A DNA stretch of 64,000 nt. Source: Bacteroidia bacterium (GTDB lineage Bacteria > Bacteroidota > Bacteroidia > Flavobacteriales > Flavobacteriaceae). Below the pieces are notes generated by a model, which saw nothing but the letters and a program-made list of their open reading frames with translations, made no database searches and was not told where the DNA came from. Within the stretch, counting starts at the first letter, position 1, and each line of letters starts with the position of its first letter. Position numbers and translations under genes: made by a program. The stretch is from positions 30,466 to 94,465 of the forward strand of contig JAUIKY010000009.1 in assembly GCA_030430535.1 (NCBI GenBank), written 5' to 3'. Positions 43,001-50,388 of this stretch are shown in pieces.

Positions 43001-44926
43001 TAATCCAGGGTAAGCTCCCGAAGTATTTACTGTTCCGCTCGGTAACACATAGCCCAGAGTCAATTGGGCTTCAACATTATCTGGAATACCGTCATTATCA
43101 CTATCAATATCTACTTTATTTTCATAACCGTCTCCATCATTATCAGTACAGGCTGGTTCTTCCAAAATCGTGATAACCACATCGTCAATAAAATTTCCAA
43201 CCGAATTTGAGCCTGACGCCGTACTTATGGCTTCAAAAATAAAAAAGGTAGTATCCTGTCCTGCAGGCACATCATACACCCCCGAGTAACTTCCCCAAGA
43301 GCTAGTACCATCAGACATGGTTTCTACTGTGGTTGCCGATGCCAAATCTGCTCCAATTTTTACGGCTGCCACATCCGTCCCACTTCTTCCTCTGTGCTTA
43401 ACAGACCATTGCACCTTAGAACCTCCAGAAATACATAATTCCTGATAAAGCGCTGCAGTTTGGTTGGCATTAAGTTCTACGAATTGGTTACCATCACTTG
43501 CAGGAACACCATAAAAGCCATCGCTCCACAACTCGATTTGATTATCGGATGCCGTTGTTTTCCAACCCGGCACATTATCTTCATGTGTAATGCTATATGT
43601 TGAAGGACCGATTACTATTTCTTCAAAACTTTCATTGACGATACTCTCTGCACAATATGCTATACCACATTCAATCGCATCTAAAATACCATCATTATCG
43701 TCGTCCACATCAATGGTATCAACAATGCCATCTCCATCGGAATCTACAGTTGATGCCGAACTACTTGACGACGAACTACTACTTGATTGTGAACTTGAGC
43801 TTGTCGTAAAAGTCATTTTGTAATCTTCTACCTCACCTGCCTTGTAATTAAAGTCTGTTGAAGAAAAGTTGGTATCAGTACCCTCTCTAACTCCAATTCT
43901 AATAATGGAATTCCCAGCAACCACATCGTCAGGAATTGGAATACTAATAGGAACGTTTATTCTCTTTTTCTTTTTCTTATCATCATCTTCGTCGTCCTCA
44001 TCATCATTGTAGTCTACATCGTCAGAAGCATTAAATTGAAAAATAAAGCGCTCGCCCTTATCTTCAAAGTCATCATCGCTTTCTTCGTTGAAATTGAGCC
44101 AAACCACTACAATATTGGTTTCTGTATTCCAGCTATCTAAAACAACTTTTATCTCTCCTTCTAAGGTTTCGCCTGCTTCAATTTCAACCTCTTTTGAGGC
44201 CGAATAATCGTTATACTCGCCAGTTTTTCCCGAACTTTTTTTATTCATATCCCCTAAAGACACTTTAGAGATAAAATAATTATTCCAATCCCCTATATTT
44301 TTTGGTTCGGAATATTCTGGGTTTTCTTCACTTTCCTCACCATGCTCTTGTTCAGCTTCATCTGAACTATCTGATGTGAAATTAATATTGTAATCTTCTA
44401 TTTCTCCTGCTTTGTATTCAAAATCGCAAGCCGTGAAGTTGCTACTTTGTTTTTCTCTAAAACCAATACGCATAATTGAACTCCCCGCTTGTGCGTTGCT
44501 TGGCACAGGTATTGAAATGGGCACTTCTATGGTTTTTAATCCACTGGAGTTTGACTTATCTTGTAAAGTAAATGTAAATTGCTCACCGCTATCTTCAAAA
44601 TCGTCATCTGAATTATTAAAATTCATCCAAACAATAAGCTTATGCTTATCCTTGTTCCAACCGTCAAGCGTTACGGTTACGGCACCTTCAATTGTTTCGC
44701 CAACCGCTATATTAGCAGCCGTTATTCCAGAATAGTACGTATAACCTCCGGTTGAACCCGAACTGGAGTTGTTAATACTGCCAAGTGTTACATTTGAAAT
44801 ATAAAAATTGTTATAAGAACCAATATTAGAAGGAGTACAATACTGAGCAAACAGAGGGTTTGCGTAAATACTGGCAACAAATAGTGCAAATATAACACTG
44901 CAAAATTGGGCACGATTAATCCTCAT
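40097..44926 (-). CDS. Giant T9SS-secreted surface protein B' (two GEVED domains, TSP3 repeats, LamG, conserved C-terminal module)
   Basis: A 1609-residue protein with signal peptide ending at PLFAQ. Two GEVED domains come first, recognised by AGEIEDYNINF and AGEVEDYKMTF. The second carries an inserted Asp/Glu/Lys-rich loop. A serine-rich linker of about 20 residues follows, then TSP3-type repeats (DSDGDGIVDTIDVDDDNDG), a domain with WSVKHRGRSGTDVA that resembles carbohydrate-binding sandwiches, more TSP3 repeats, and LamG (GEDIGCKLWLENG to GDIDEVRVFDVALTKNQ). The shared C-terminal module (GTASPYWYNYWGAPVG, LLGNPYPSAIDIHKF) and T9SS tail end the protein. The module is closest to that of B. 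First gene of the cluster; promoter not identified. Confidence 0.87.
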   Translation of the reverse strand: MRINRAQFCSVIFALFVASIYANPLFAQYCTPSNIGSYNNFYISNVTLGSINNSSSGSTGGYTYYSGITAANIAVGETIEGAVTVTLDGWNKDKHKLIVWMNFNNSDDDFEDSGEQFTFTLQDKSNSSGLKTIEVPISIPVPSNAQAGSSIMRIGFREKQSSNFTACDFEYKAGEIEDYNINFTSDSSDEAEQEHGEESEENPEYSEPKNIGDWNNYFISKVSLGDMNKKSSGKTGEYNDYSASKEVEIEAGETLEGEIKVVLDSWNTETNIVVVWLNFNEESDDDFEDKGERFIFQFNASDDVDYNDDEDDEDDDKKKKKRINVPISIPIPDDVVAGNSIIRIGVREGTDTNFSSTDFNYKAGEVEDYKMTFTTSSSSQSSSSSSSSSSASTVDSDGDGIVDTIDVDDDNDGILDAIECGIAYCAESIVNESFEEIVIGPSTYSITHEDNVPGWKTTASDNQIELWSDGFYGVPASDGNQFVELNANQTAALYQELCISGGSKVQWSVKHRGRSGTDVAAVKIGADLASATTVETMSDGTSSWGSYSGVYDVPAGQDTTFFIFEAISTASGSNSVGNFIDDVVITILEEPACTDNDGDGYENKVDIDSDNDGIPDNVEAQLTLGYVLPSGTVNTSGAYPGLWDNYGTGLIPVDTDGDGIPDYLDNDSDNDGALDIEENGMANTATAADVDDDGLNNAFETNGVNDAVWDVNEDIEDPTDLSILPDGDGDLLTGGDLDYRDVFDVNPPAIASIDFDGVDDYLSRAAFINGLGNVTLMAWVKSDSGNSTDMVIAGEDIGCKLWLENGNKPKFTIKTAGNAETTIGCSCTINFDEWHHIATSYNGTTGEVSIYVDGEIVDSTNIGAGATIENTGDSNGNFEIGRLSSDVADKQYFKGDIDEVRVFDVALTKNQLQKTVYQEIENNSGILRGTVVPKNIDDDSTDATIPWSNLIAYYPMTNIVSNSTLDYSSYDKTLSLINITTIQEQTAPMPYVTTADGNWSDASTWLHGNVWDIDDASSNKDWGIVNIQHNVSANHAVNNAGLIIVSNKTLIIEADNQVYNNWYFELNGTLDLMGDSQLLQSVNSDLVTSAQGKVLRRQEGTASPYWYNYWGAPVGRKEATTLSDNNAITNNTNTPFKLNLLKDESGFNIPFTSSYSGNGSISKTWLYTFINGLTYWDWAQLAPNKDLNPGVGYTQKGTGNAGTEQQYIFEGKPNNGTILINVVDKGGAGSVPNKTKTEYLLGNPYPSAIDIHKFIDDNEDVIDGTLQLWQQWAGNSHNLNEYHGGYAQVNKLGSCRAYQFVGFYGGHNGSQDGTIVPTRYLAVGQGFMAEIIADGQVEFNNSQRVFIKESDADGTYEQGATFSKSTKGSKSSKEKIAKSAMQKIRLEFNSITGPKTRRELLLGFSNYTKDSFDYGYDSKCTESNNNDLNLALEGKGMIMQAYSPITDDKVIPLNFKSSGKNTFEIKISEKVNIEENQPIYIKDNLTGEYFDLNQEGAYQFSSEPGKFNSRFEIVFQDEQQSLSAKEAMAPESFIYYQNASKTFYAKKLNSAVKHFALINMRGQNVLEMNNVGIAELDRGISFSNIATGAYVVCLRTETNEVLTKKIVIN

Positions 44927-45206
44927 AGGTCAAGTGTATTAAGTTAGTTTGCGTTGGGGCGCAAAAAAAATCAATTAATTTGGGACAACTCGAGGGAAAG
45001 TAATCGCCGCATTAAACCAATAATTTAGTTTTTAAAGCAATAATTGCCACAATATTAACAATAAAAGCGTGAATATTCTAGGAAAAAATCGATTTTTTTT
45101 CGATAAAGTGCTCGATTACTTCGTTGAAATACAAGTCAATCTAAATCAAAAAGAGCAAAAACCAAACCTCAAACAACTGATTAACAGATAATTATAACAA
45201 CAAAAC

Positions 45207-46565
45207 CTAAACAACAAAATCGACCAAATCCTCAATTTTTGAAATCAATTGGATTTTAATACTTGTATTTTTTAAGGAAATTTTATTGTACTTAGATACA
45301 AAAATGGTTGAAAAACCTAATTTTTCGGCTTCCAGGATGCGTTGTTCCACACGTTGCACGGGACGAATTTCGCCCGAAAGTCCTACTTCGGCAGCAAAAC
45401 AAAAGTCTTTTTGAAGCGGCACATCTTCATTTGAGGAAAGTATAGAGGCCACCACGGCCAAGTCTATTGCAGGATCATCAACTGTAATCCCACCAGTAAT
45501 GTTTAAAAATACATCCTTGGCGCCTAAACGGAACCCAGCACGTTTTTCCAAAACGGCCAAAAGCATGTTCAACCGTTTTGCGTTAAACCCCGTAGCACTG
45601 CGTTGTGGCGTCCCGTAGACCGCAGTGCTCACCAAAGCCTGTACCTCAATCATAAGCGGGCGCATGCCTTCCAGTGTTGCCGCAATGGCGTTACCCGAAA
45701 GCTCTTCTTCTTTTTTTGAAATTAATATTTCTGAAGGATTGCTTACCTCACGCAAGCCCGAACCCTGCATTTCGTAAATACCCAATTCGTTGGTCGAACC
45801 AAATCGGTTTTTATGTGCCCTTAAAATTCGGAAAACATGGTTTCTGTCGCCCTCAAATTGCAACACGGTATCGACCATGTGCTCTAAAATTTTTGGCCCG
45901 GCAATATGGCCATCTTTGGTGATGTGCCCAATCAATAACACAGGGGTAGCGGTTTCCTTTGCGAATTTTATCAGCTCGGTGGTACATTCCTTGATTTGTG
46001 AGATGCTTCCGGAAGACGACTCGATATAATCGCTGTGAAGCGTTTGAATGGAATCGATAATGACAATTTCGGGTTCTAACGCTTCAATTTGCTTAAAAAT
46101 ATTTTGCGTTTTGGTTTCGGTTAAAATGTAACAATTGTTGTTTTCAGGATTGATCCGTTCAGCACGCATTTTAATTTGCTTTTGGCTTTCCTCCCCCGAA
46201 ACATAAAGGGTTTTATAGGGCAATTTTAACGACACCTGAAGCAATAATGTACTTTTACCAATTCCGGGTTCACCGCCCAAAAGTGTTAAGGAACCGGGCA
46301 CGATACCCCCGCCGAGCACGCGGTTAAATTCAGCATCGAACGTATTTAGCCTGGGTTCGCTCGACACATCAATTTCATTGATTTTTAACGGAACGGCTTT
46401 TCGTTTTACGGTTGATGTTGGCGATTTCCAATCGGATTTACCAGGCTTTTCAACCAGTTCTTCCACAATGGTATTCCATTCTTTACAGGCATTGCACTGC
46501 CCCTGCCATTTGGAATATTGCGTACCGCAGTTCTGACAAAAAAAAGTCGTTTTTACCTTGGCCAT
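45207..46565 (-). CDS. radA: DNA repair protein RadA
   Basis: A 452-residue RecA-like ATPase that helps branch migration during recombination. The N-terminal zinc finger has Cys10, Cys13, Cys24 and Cys27 (FFCQNCGTQYSKWQGQCNAC). Walker A is LLGGEPGIGKSTLLLQ and Walker B EIVIIDSIQTLHSD. The RadA-specific KNRFG motif is in LRAHKNRFGSTNELGI, and the C-terminal Lon-protease-like domain includes ITGGITVDDPAIDLAVVASI. Length and motifs are complete. It follows the esterase-like gene on the same strand after a 238-base gap with a REP-like element, so it is probably transcribed from its own promoter. Confidence 0.98.
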   Translation of the reverse strand: MAKVKTTFFCQNCGTQYSKWQGQCNACKEWNTIVEELVEKPGKSDWKSPTSTVKRKAVPLKINEIDVSSEPRLNTFDAEFNRVLGGGIVPGSLTLLGGEPGIGKSTLLLQVSLKLPYKTLYVSGEESQKQIKMRAERINPENNNCYILTETKTQNIFKQIEALEPEIVIIDSIQTLHSDYIESSSGSISQIKECTTELIKFAKETATPVLLIGHITKDGHIAGPKILEHMVDTVLQFEGDRNHVFRILRAHKNRFGSTNELGIYEMQGSGLREVSNPSEILISKKEEELSGNAIAATLEGMRPLMIEVQALVSTAVYGTPQRSATGFNAKRLNMLLAVLEKRAGFRLGAKDVFLNITGGITVDDPAIDLAVVASILSSNEDVPLQKDFCFAAEVGLSGEIRPVQRVEQRILEAEKLGFSTIFVSKYNKISLKNTSIKIQLISKIEDLVDFVV

Positions 46566-46661
46566 AGTATTTTTGAAATTGAATACAGTTCCTCTAAACC
46601 TATTTTGGATTTAAAAAAGAATTGATTTTCGGATTGTTGACTATATTTATTATGAAAACCA

Positions 46662-46742
46662 TGTCATTCTGACGAAGTATGAGGAAGAATCTCATCATTA
46701 TGAGATTTCTCGTCGTTCGTTCCTCACTCTGTCGAAATGACA
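46662..46742. repeat. REP-like palindromic element, copy 2
   Basis: The same TGTCATT/AATGACA ends and GAATCTCATCATTATGAGAT core as at 16064-16169, but lacking about 25 bases of the left arm. It lies between the esterase-like gene and radA. Confidence 0.7.
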
Positions 46743-46803
46743 ACATGCTAAATATCAATTATTTAAAATGTATTAATTTAAATTATTAATCGAACTCAGG
46801 TTT

Positions 46804-47952
46804 TTAAAATCCAAAATCCTGTTTTATTAAATCGGCACGATCCAACACTTCATCTTTAGTAATTCCGCCTATTTCCTCTAAAGTGTATGCCGATTGGTAG
46901 GTACGCATGGCCTTTTTGGGCTCGCCGCCTTCCTCATAAAAACGCCCTAAATAGTAACCGCCCAACAAGGTTTCTGGATAAGCCTTTCTAGCCATTTTGC
47001 CCAACTCTTCGTAGTATTCGTAAAGCTCGTTCTTTTCAATAGCGGCAGCAATGGCCTTAAAATCATTGATTAAAATGGTTTTTTCGATTCCGAATAAATC
47101 TTTAATGGTTTGGTATTTTTTCTGAAGGTAAAGCACTGGCGAGTCTTCCAACTCTAAAATCACTTCTTTGTACTCTTTTTTGGAAATGGGCTGAAATACT
47201 TTGAAAATGCCTTCAATGGCGCTAGGTATGGCATGCGTTGGCACCGAATAGTGCGATGGATTATCAAAACTATCGAAACGGTACACTAAATTTTCGTTTT
47301 CCAAAGCTGAAATATCGGTATTTAAAGCCTGCGTCATTTGCAGGATGGATTCAGAATTGTTTTTGGTATTCGCTAAATAATAGAAGGTCTTTGATGGCGT
47401 TTTACTTAACACGTCGGGGATATAATCCAACATATTGGGTGCCAACTGCGGACTCACCACAATGTACGCCTGAAACAACGGATTGGGTTTCAACAAATAA
47501 TAGTTAATAAAGTTGGCCGTTTCGCCATGACCCACAGCTATTTTAAAATTGCCGACTCTAAACTTTTTTTCCAGATACGGCATGAGTTCCATACCAATAA
47601 ATTCAAAAAATGTGGCACCGGTTTCAATAGGCAACGAATTTTGTTCAGAATACAAAGTATCGTCAAAGCGCTTTCCGTATTGGTTTACCCCAACCACAAT
47701 GGCTTCGGGCATGTCTTCCCAATATGAAAAATAATCAACATTTCCGGCAACGGCTTCAAACATATAATCGCCATCCAGCACAATAAATATGGGGTAGGTT
47801 TTATCGTCGTTGGAATTATAGCCACGTGGCAATTGTATTTTTATTTGGCGTTCTTCGCCTAATTTTGATGACTGAAACGTTTCGTATTTAACTTGGGCAT
47901 TGATGCTGAAAGAAGTGCACAGCAACAATATAAAAATGACCGATTTCTTCAT
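46804..47952 (-). CDS. Secreted esterase-D-like alpha/beta hydrolase with an altered nucleophile site
   Basis: A 382-residue protein with signal peptide (cleavage near SINAQ), an esterase D/IroE-type alpha/beta-hydrolase domain (about 22-260; YPIFIVLDGDYMFE, AIVVGVNQYGKRFDD) and a C-terminal helical part resembling TPR helices (LLGGYYLGRFYEEGGEPKKAMRTYQSAY). At the nucleophile elbow the usual GHSxGG is GHGETA, so the catalytic serine is Gly143. It may have lost activity and bind a ligand or partner instead. It sits 49 bases after the flippase-like gene on the same strand and is probably part of the panC-panD group. Confidence 0.82.
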   Translation of the reverse strand: MKKSVIFILLLCTSFSINAQVKYETFQSSKLGEERQIKIQLPRGYNSNDDKTYPIFIVLDGDYMFEAVAGNVDYFSYWEDMPEAIVVGVNQYGKRFDDTLYSEQNSLPIETGATFFEFIGMELMPYLEKKFRVGNFKIAVGHGETANFINYYLLKPNPLFQAYIVVSPQLAPNMLDYIPDVLSKTPSKTFYYLANTKNNSESILQMTQALNTDISALENENLVYRFDSFDNPSHYSVPTHAIPSAIEGIFKVFQPISKKEYKEVILELEDSPVLYLQKKYQTIKDLFGIEKTILINDFKAIAAAIEKNELYEYYEELGKMARKAYPETLLGGYYLGRFYEEGGEPKKAMRTYQSAYTLEEIGGITKDEVLDRADLIKQDFGF

Positions 47953-48001
47953 TTTTTTGAACGGATTTGAGTTTTATCGAGGCAAGGTAATAAAATAAAG
48001 C

Positions 48002-48967
48002 CTAGGTATCAACTTGCTTTTTTCGGTTGAAAATGGGCAAATAAAGCAGCGACAGCCCACCGAAAATAATAATCATTAGGGTCTGCGAGGCCCACATAAT
48101 CCAACCAAACGCGATACTGGGCTGCTCTGGGATTGAAAACAACGAAAACGCTGCATAAATAGCCAAAGGGTACGACCCAATCCCGCCATTGGTAGCTGCA
48201 ATGCTAAAACTGGCCGAAATAAAACCAATTAAAATAGCCCCGAAACCAATACCGTGCAACTCGTGGAAGGCAAAAGAGGTAACGTAAAACATAAGAACGT
48301 ACATCGCCCAAATAAACAAGGTATGAAAAATATAGGCCCATTTCTTTTCCATTTTGAAAATGCTCAAAGCCCCTTCAATCAATCCGTTTACAAAGTTTTT
48401 GATTTTTTCGGCTAATTTTGATTCGCTCTTTTTTAAAAGTTTAAAAAAAAGTAGCATGAGCAAAACCCCAACGACCATAACCAAGATTATTTTAAAGGGA
48501 TCGAACCGTTCTACCAAAAAACCATAAATAAAATCGAACTGCAGAAACAAAGTTATGGCCATGATGCACAACATTACCAACATATCGGCGATACGCTCGG
48601 CCACAATAGTACCAAAGCCTTTTTCGAACGGCACGCCCTCGTAATTGGTAATGATCGATGCCCTAGCCACTTCGCCCGCCCTTGGAATGGTGTAGTTTAT
48701 TAAATAGGTGGCAAAAACGGCCATTATACTATTGCCAAATTTTATATTATAGCCCATGGGCTCTAACTGAAACCGCCAACGGTAGGCTCTGGACAAATGA
48801 CTTAAAAAGCCCAAAAACACACCTAAAACAATATAGGTGTAATCGGCATTTTTGGCATACACCAACAATTCGCTTAACGATACTTTAGACAGTGAATACC
48901 AGACCAAAAAAACTCCCAACAAAAGTGGGAGTAAAATTTTTATCAATCTTTTAATTTTGATGGCCAA
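48002..48967 (-). CDS. Flippase-like / lysylphosphatidylglycerol synthase transmembrane family protein (UPF0104)
   Basis: A 321-residue integral membrane protein with about eight hydrophobic segments. It has the family marks RAYRWRFQLEPMGY, TYLINYTIPRAGEVARA (the conserved P-R-x-G-E) and TNGGIGSYPLAIYAAF. Relatives include the membrane part of MprF and YbhN-type proteins thought to move lipids. No catalytic synthase domain is attached, so a lipid-translocating role is likely but unproven. It starts five bases after panD. Its first codons contain a hairpin followed by T7 that looks like a terminator. Confidence 0.88.
   Translation of the reverse strand: MAIKIKRLIKILLPLLLGVFLVWYSLSKVSLSELLVYAKNADYTYIVLGVFLGFLSHLSRAYRWRFQLEPMGYNIKFGNSIMAVFATYLINYTIPRAGEVARASIITNYEGVPFEKGFGTIVAERIADMLVMLCIMAITLFLQFDFIYGFLVERFDPFKIILVMVVGVLLMLLFFKLLKKSESKLAEKIKNFVNGLIEGALSIFKMEKKWAYIFHTLFIWAMYVLMFYVTSFAFHELHGIGFGAILIGFISASFSIAATNGGIGSYPLAIYAAFSLFSIPEQPSIAFGWIMWASQTLMIIIFGGLSLLYLPIFNRKKQVDT
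48906..48932 (-). promoter_or_regulatory. Terminator-like hairpin inside the 5' end of the flippase-like gene
   Basis: On the minus strand ACTCCCA-cttttgt-TGGGAGT is followed directly by seven T. It lies about 35-60 bases inside the coding region. It could act as an attenuator between panD and downstream genes, or be chance. Confidence 0.35.
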
Positions 48968-48972
48968 AAAAA

Positions 48973-49323
48973 TTATTTTAACAAATTAGTGGCTTCATCA
49001 GGAAACACCAACGAGGGCTTAAACACTTTGGCTTCTTCTATATCCATTACGGCATAAGTGATTAAGATAAGGGTATCGCCCACCGAAACTTTTCTGGCAG
49101 CAGCACCGTTTAATGTAATTTCTCCACTGTTTCTCGGGCCAGGAATGCAATAGGTTTCCAACCGTTCGCCATTATCGTTGTTTACAATCTGAACTTTTTC
49201 GCCTTGTATAATATTGGCGGCATCCATCAAGTCTTCGTCAATGGTTATGCTTCCTATGTAATTGAGCTCGGCGCCAGTGCACTTAACTCTGTGAATCTTA
49301 GATTTTACTACGTGAATTTGCAT
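48973..49323 (-). CDS. panD: Aspartate 1-decarboxylase proenzyme
   Basis: A 116-residue proenzyme that makes beta-alanine for coenzyme A. It self-cleaves between Gly24 and Ser25 ([10 protein letters not shown]), turning Ser25 into the pyruvoyl cofactor. Also visible are the substrate-binding Lys9 (VVKSKIHRV), [20 protein letters not shown] and the closing [11 protein letters not shown]. Length is normal. It lies 13 bases after panC, but a perfect -7 box in that gap suggests its own, nearly leaderless transcript too. Confidence 0.98.
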   Translation of the reverse strand: MQIHVVKSKIHRVKCTGAELNYIGSITIDEDLMDAANIIQGEKVQIVNNDNGERLETYCIPGPRNSGEITLNGAAARKVSVGDTLILITYAVMDIEEAKVFKPSLVFPDEATNLLK

Positions 49324-49327
49324 GCGG

Positions 49328-49335
49328 CAAAGATA
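49328..49335 (-). promoter_or_regulatory. -7 box directly before panD
   Basis: The minus strand reads TATCTTTG, ending four bases before the panD ATG and lying just after the panC stop. A start of transcription at the usual distance would fall on or beside the ATG. Confidence 0.4.
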
Positions 49336-49336
49336 A

Positions 49337-50188
49337 TTAATTTAATGCGATATTGTCAATTAATCGAATATCATCGGCATATACGGCAATAAACGCTCGG
49401 TAGTTTTTATTGTCCGCCTTTCGTTTAACGGGCTTTAGGGTTTCAGTTTCAGAAATAATAAAATATTCCAACTCCAACAAATCCTGCTCTTTAAACTGAT
49501 TTTCAACCCATTCCGTTACTTCATTAGCACTTTTTGTGCCAAAGTGCATTTTGGCAGCTTTTAGGGTTTTATAAATAAAAGGAGCGGCCTTTCTATATTC
49601 TGGTTTTAGTCGTGTATTTCGTGAACTCATGGCCAATCCATCGGTTTCCCGCTGTATTTTGCAACCCACAATATTTACAGGAATATGATGCTTTTCAACC
49701 AGTTTTTTTATAATTTGAAGCTGCTGAAAGTCCTTTTCACCAAAATACGCATTGTGCGGTTTTACTATTTCAAAAAAACGTTTAACAATAGTGCCCACAC
49801 CATCAAAATGCCCTTGGCGGAATTTGCCTTCCATCTCGTATTCCAGCCCGTCATAATCAAACTGTTCAGAAACGGGATTTTCGCCATACATATCTTTAAC
49901 CGTTGGCGCATAAACCAAAATCTGGGTATCGCTTAAACTTTGCAACAATTTAACATCGTTATCAAGTGTTCTCGGATATTTCTCCAAATCGGTGGGATTA
50001 TTAAACTGGGTGGGGTTTACAAAAATACTCACCACCACTGCATCGTTTTCGTTCAAGGCCCTTTTCACCAATTGCAAATGCCCTTCGTGCAAGGCCCCCA
50101 TAGTGGGCACCAAACCAATGGTTTTCATTTTGGCTTTCAGCCCCTCAATAGCTTCTGCTATTTGTTGTCTTTTTGAATAAATTTCCAC
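49337..50188 (-). CDS. panC: Pantoate-beta-alanine ligase
   Basis: A 283-residue enzyme that joins pantoate and beta-alanine with ATP to pantothenate. It has the HIGH-like motif [11 protein letters not shown] preceded by [36 protein letters not shown] (KMSKS-equivalent zone begins later at AMSSRNTRL), and the pantoate-binding [13 protein letters not shown]. Complete and of normal length. First gene of the group panC-panD-flippase-esterase-like, with promoter box 25 bases upstream, divergent from the GT5-like gene. Confidence 0.98.
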   Translation of the reverse strand: MEIYSKRQQIAEAIEGLKAKMKTIGLVPTMGALHEGHLQLVKRALNENDAVVVSIFVNPTQFNNPTDLEKYPRTLDNDVKLLQSLSDTQILVYAPTVKDMYGENPVSEQFDYDGLEYEMEGKFRQGHFDGVGTIVKRFFEIVKPHNAYFGEKDFQQLQIIKKLVEKHHIPVNIVGCKIQRETDGLAMSSRNTRLKPEYRKAAPFIYKTLKAAKMHFGTKSANEVTEWVENQFKEQDLLELEYFIISETETLKPVKRKADNKNYRAFIAVYADDIRLIDNIALN

Positions 50189-50212
50189 GGTTTAATAAAA
50201 AATTAACGCGTG

Positions 50213-50220
50213 CAAACTTA
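50213..50220 (-). promoter_or_regulatory. -7 box of panC
   Basis: The minus strand reads TAAGTTTG, an exact TAnnTTTG, 25 bases before the panC ATG. Confidence 0.45.
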
Positions 50221-50251
50221 AGATTTTACAGGCAATTTGCATAAATTTTTG

Positions 50252-50259
50252 TACTTTTG
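50252..50259 (+). promoter_or_regulatory. -7 box of the GT5-like gene
   Basis: TACTTTTG matches TAnnTTTG and lies 129 bases before the ATG at 50389, giving a long leader. It is back-to-back with the panC box. Confidence 0.4.
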
Positions 50260-50388
50260 CGTGTTTTTTATTTGGAAATACAACAGGCAGTGCTTCATTC
50301 CTTTTAAGCTTTGCCCTTAAAATTTTAATTGAAAAACAGATTAGCTGCTTTTTATTGAGGCAACATTAAAGTATACAAAACAAAGCAT

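Noticed and set aside
44927..45206. Possible small gene or RNA between B' and radA
   Set aside because: No convincing open frame, no strong hairpin, and AT-rich sequence only; nothing supportable seen.
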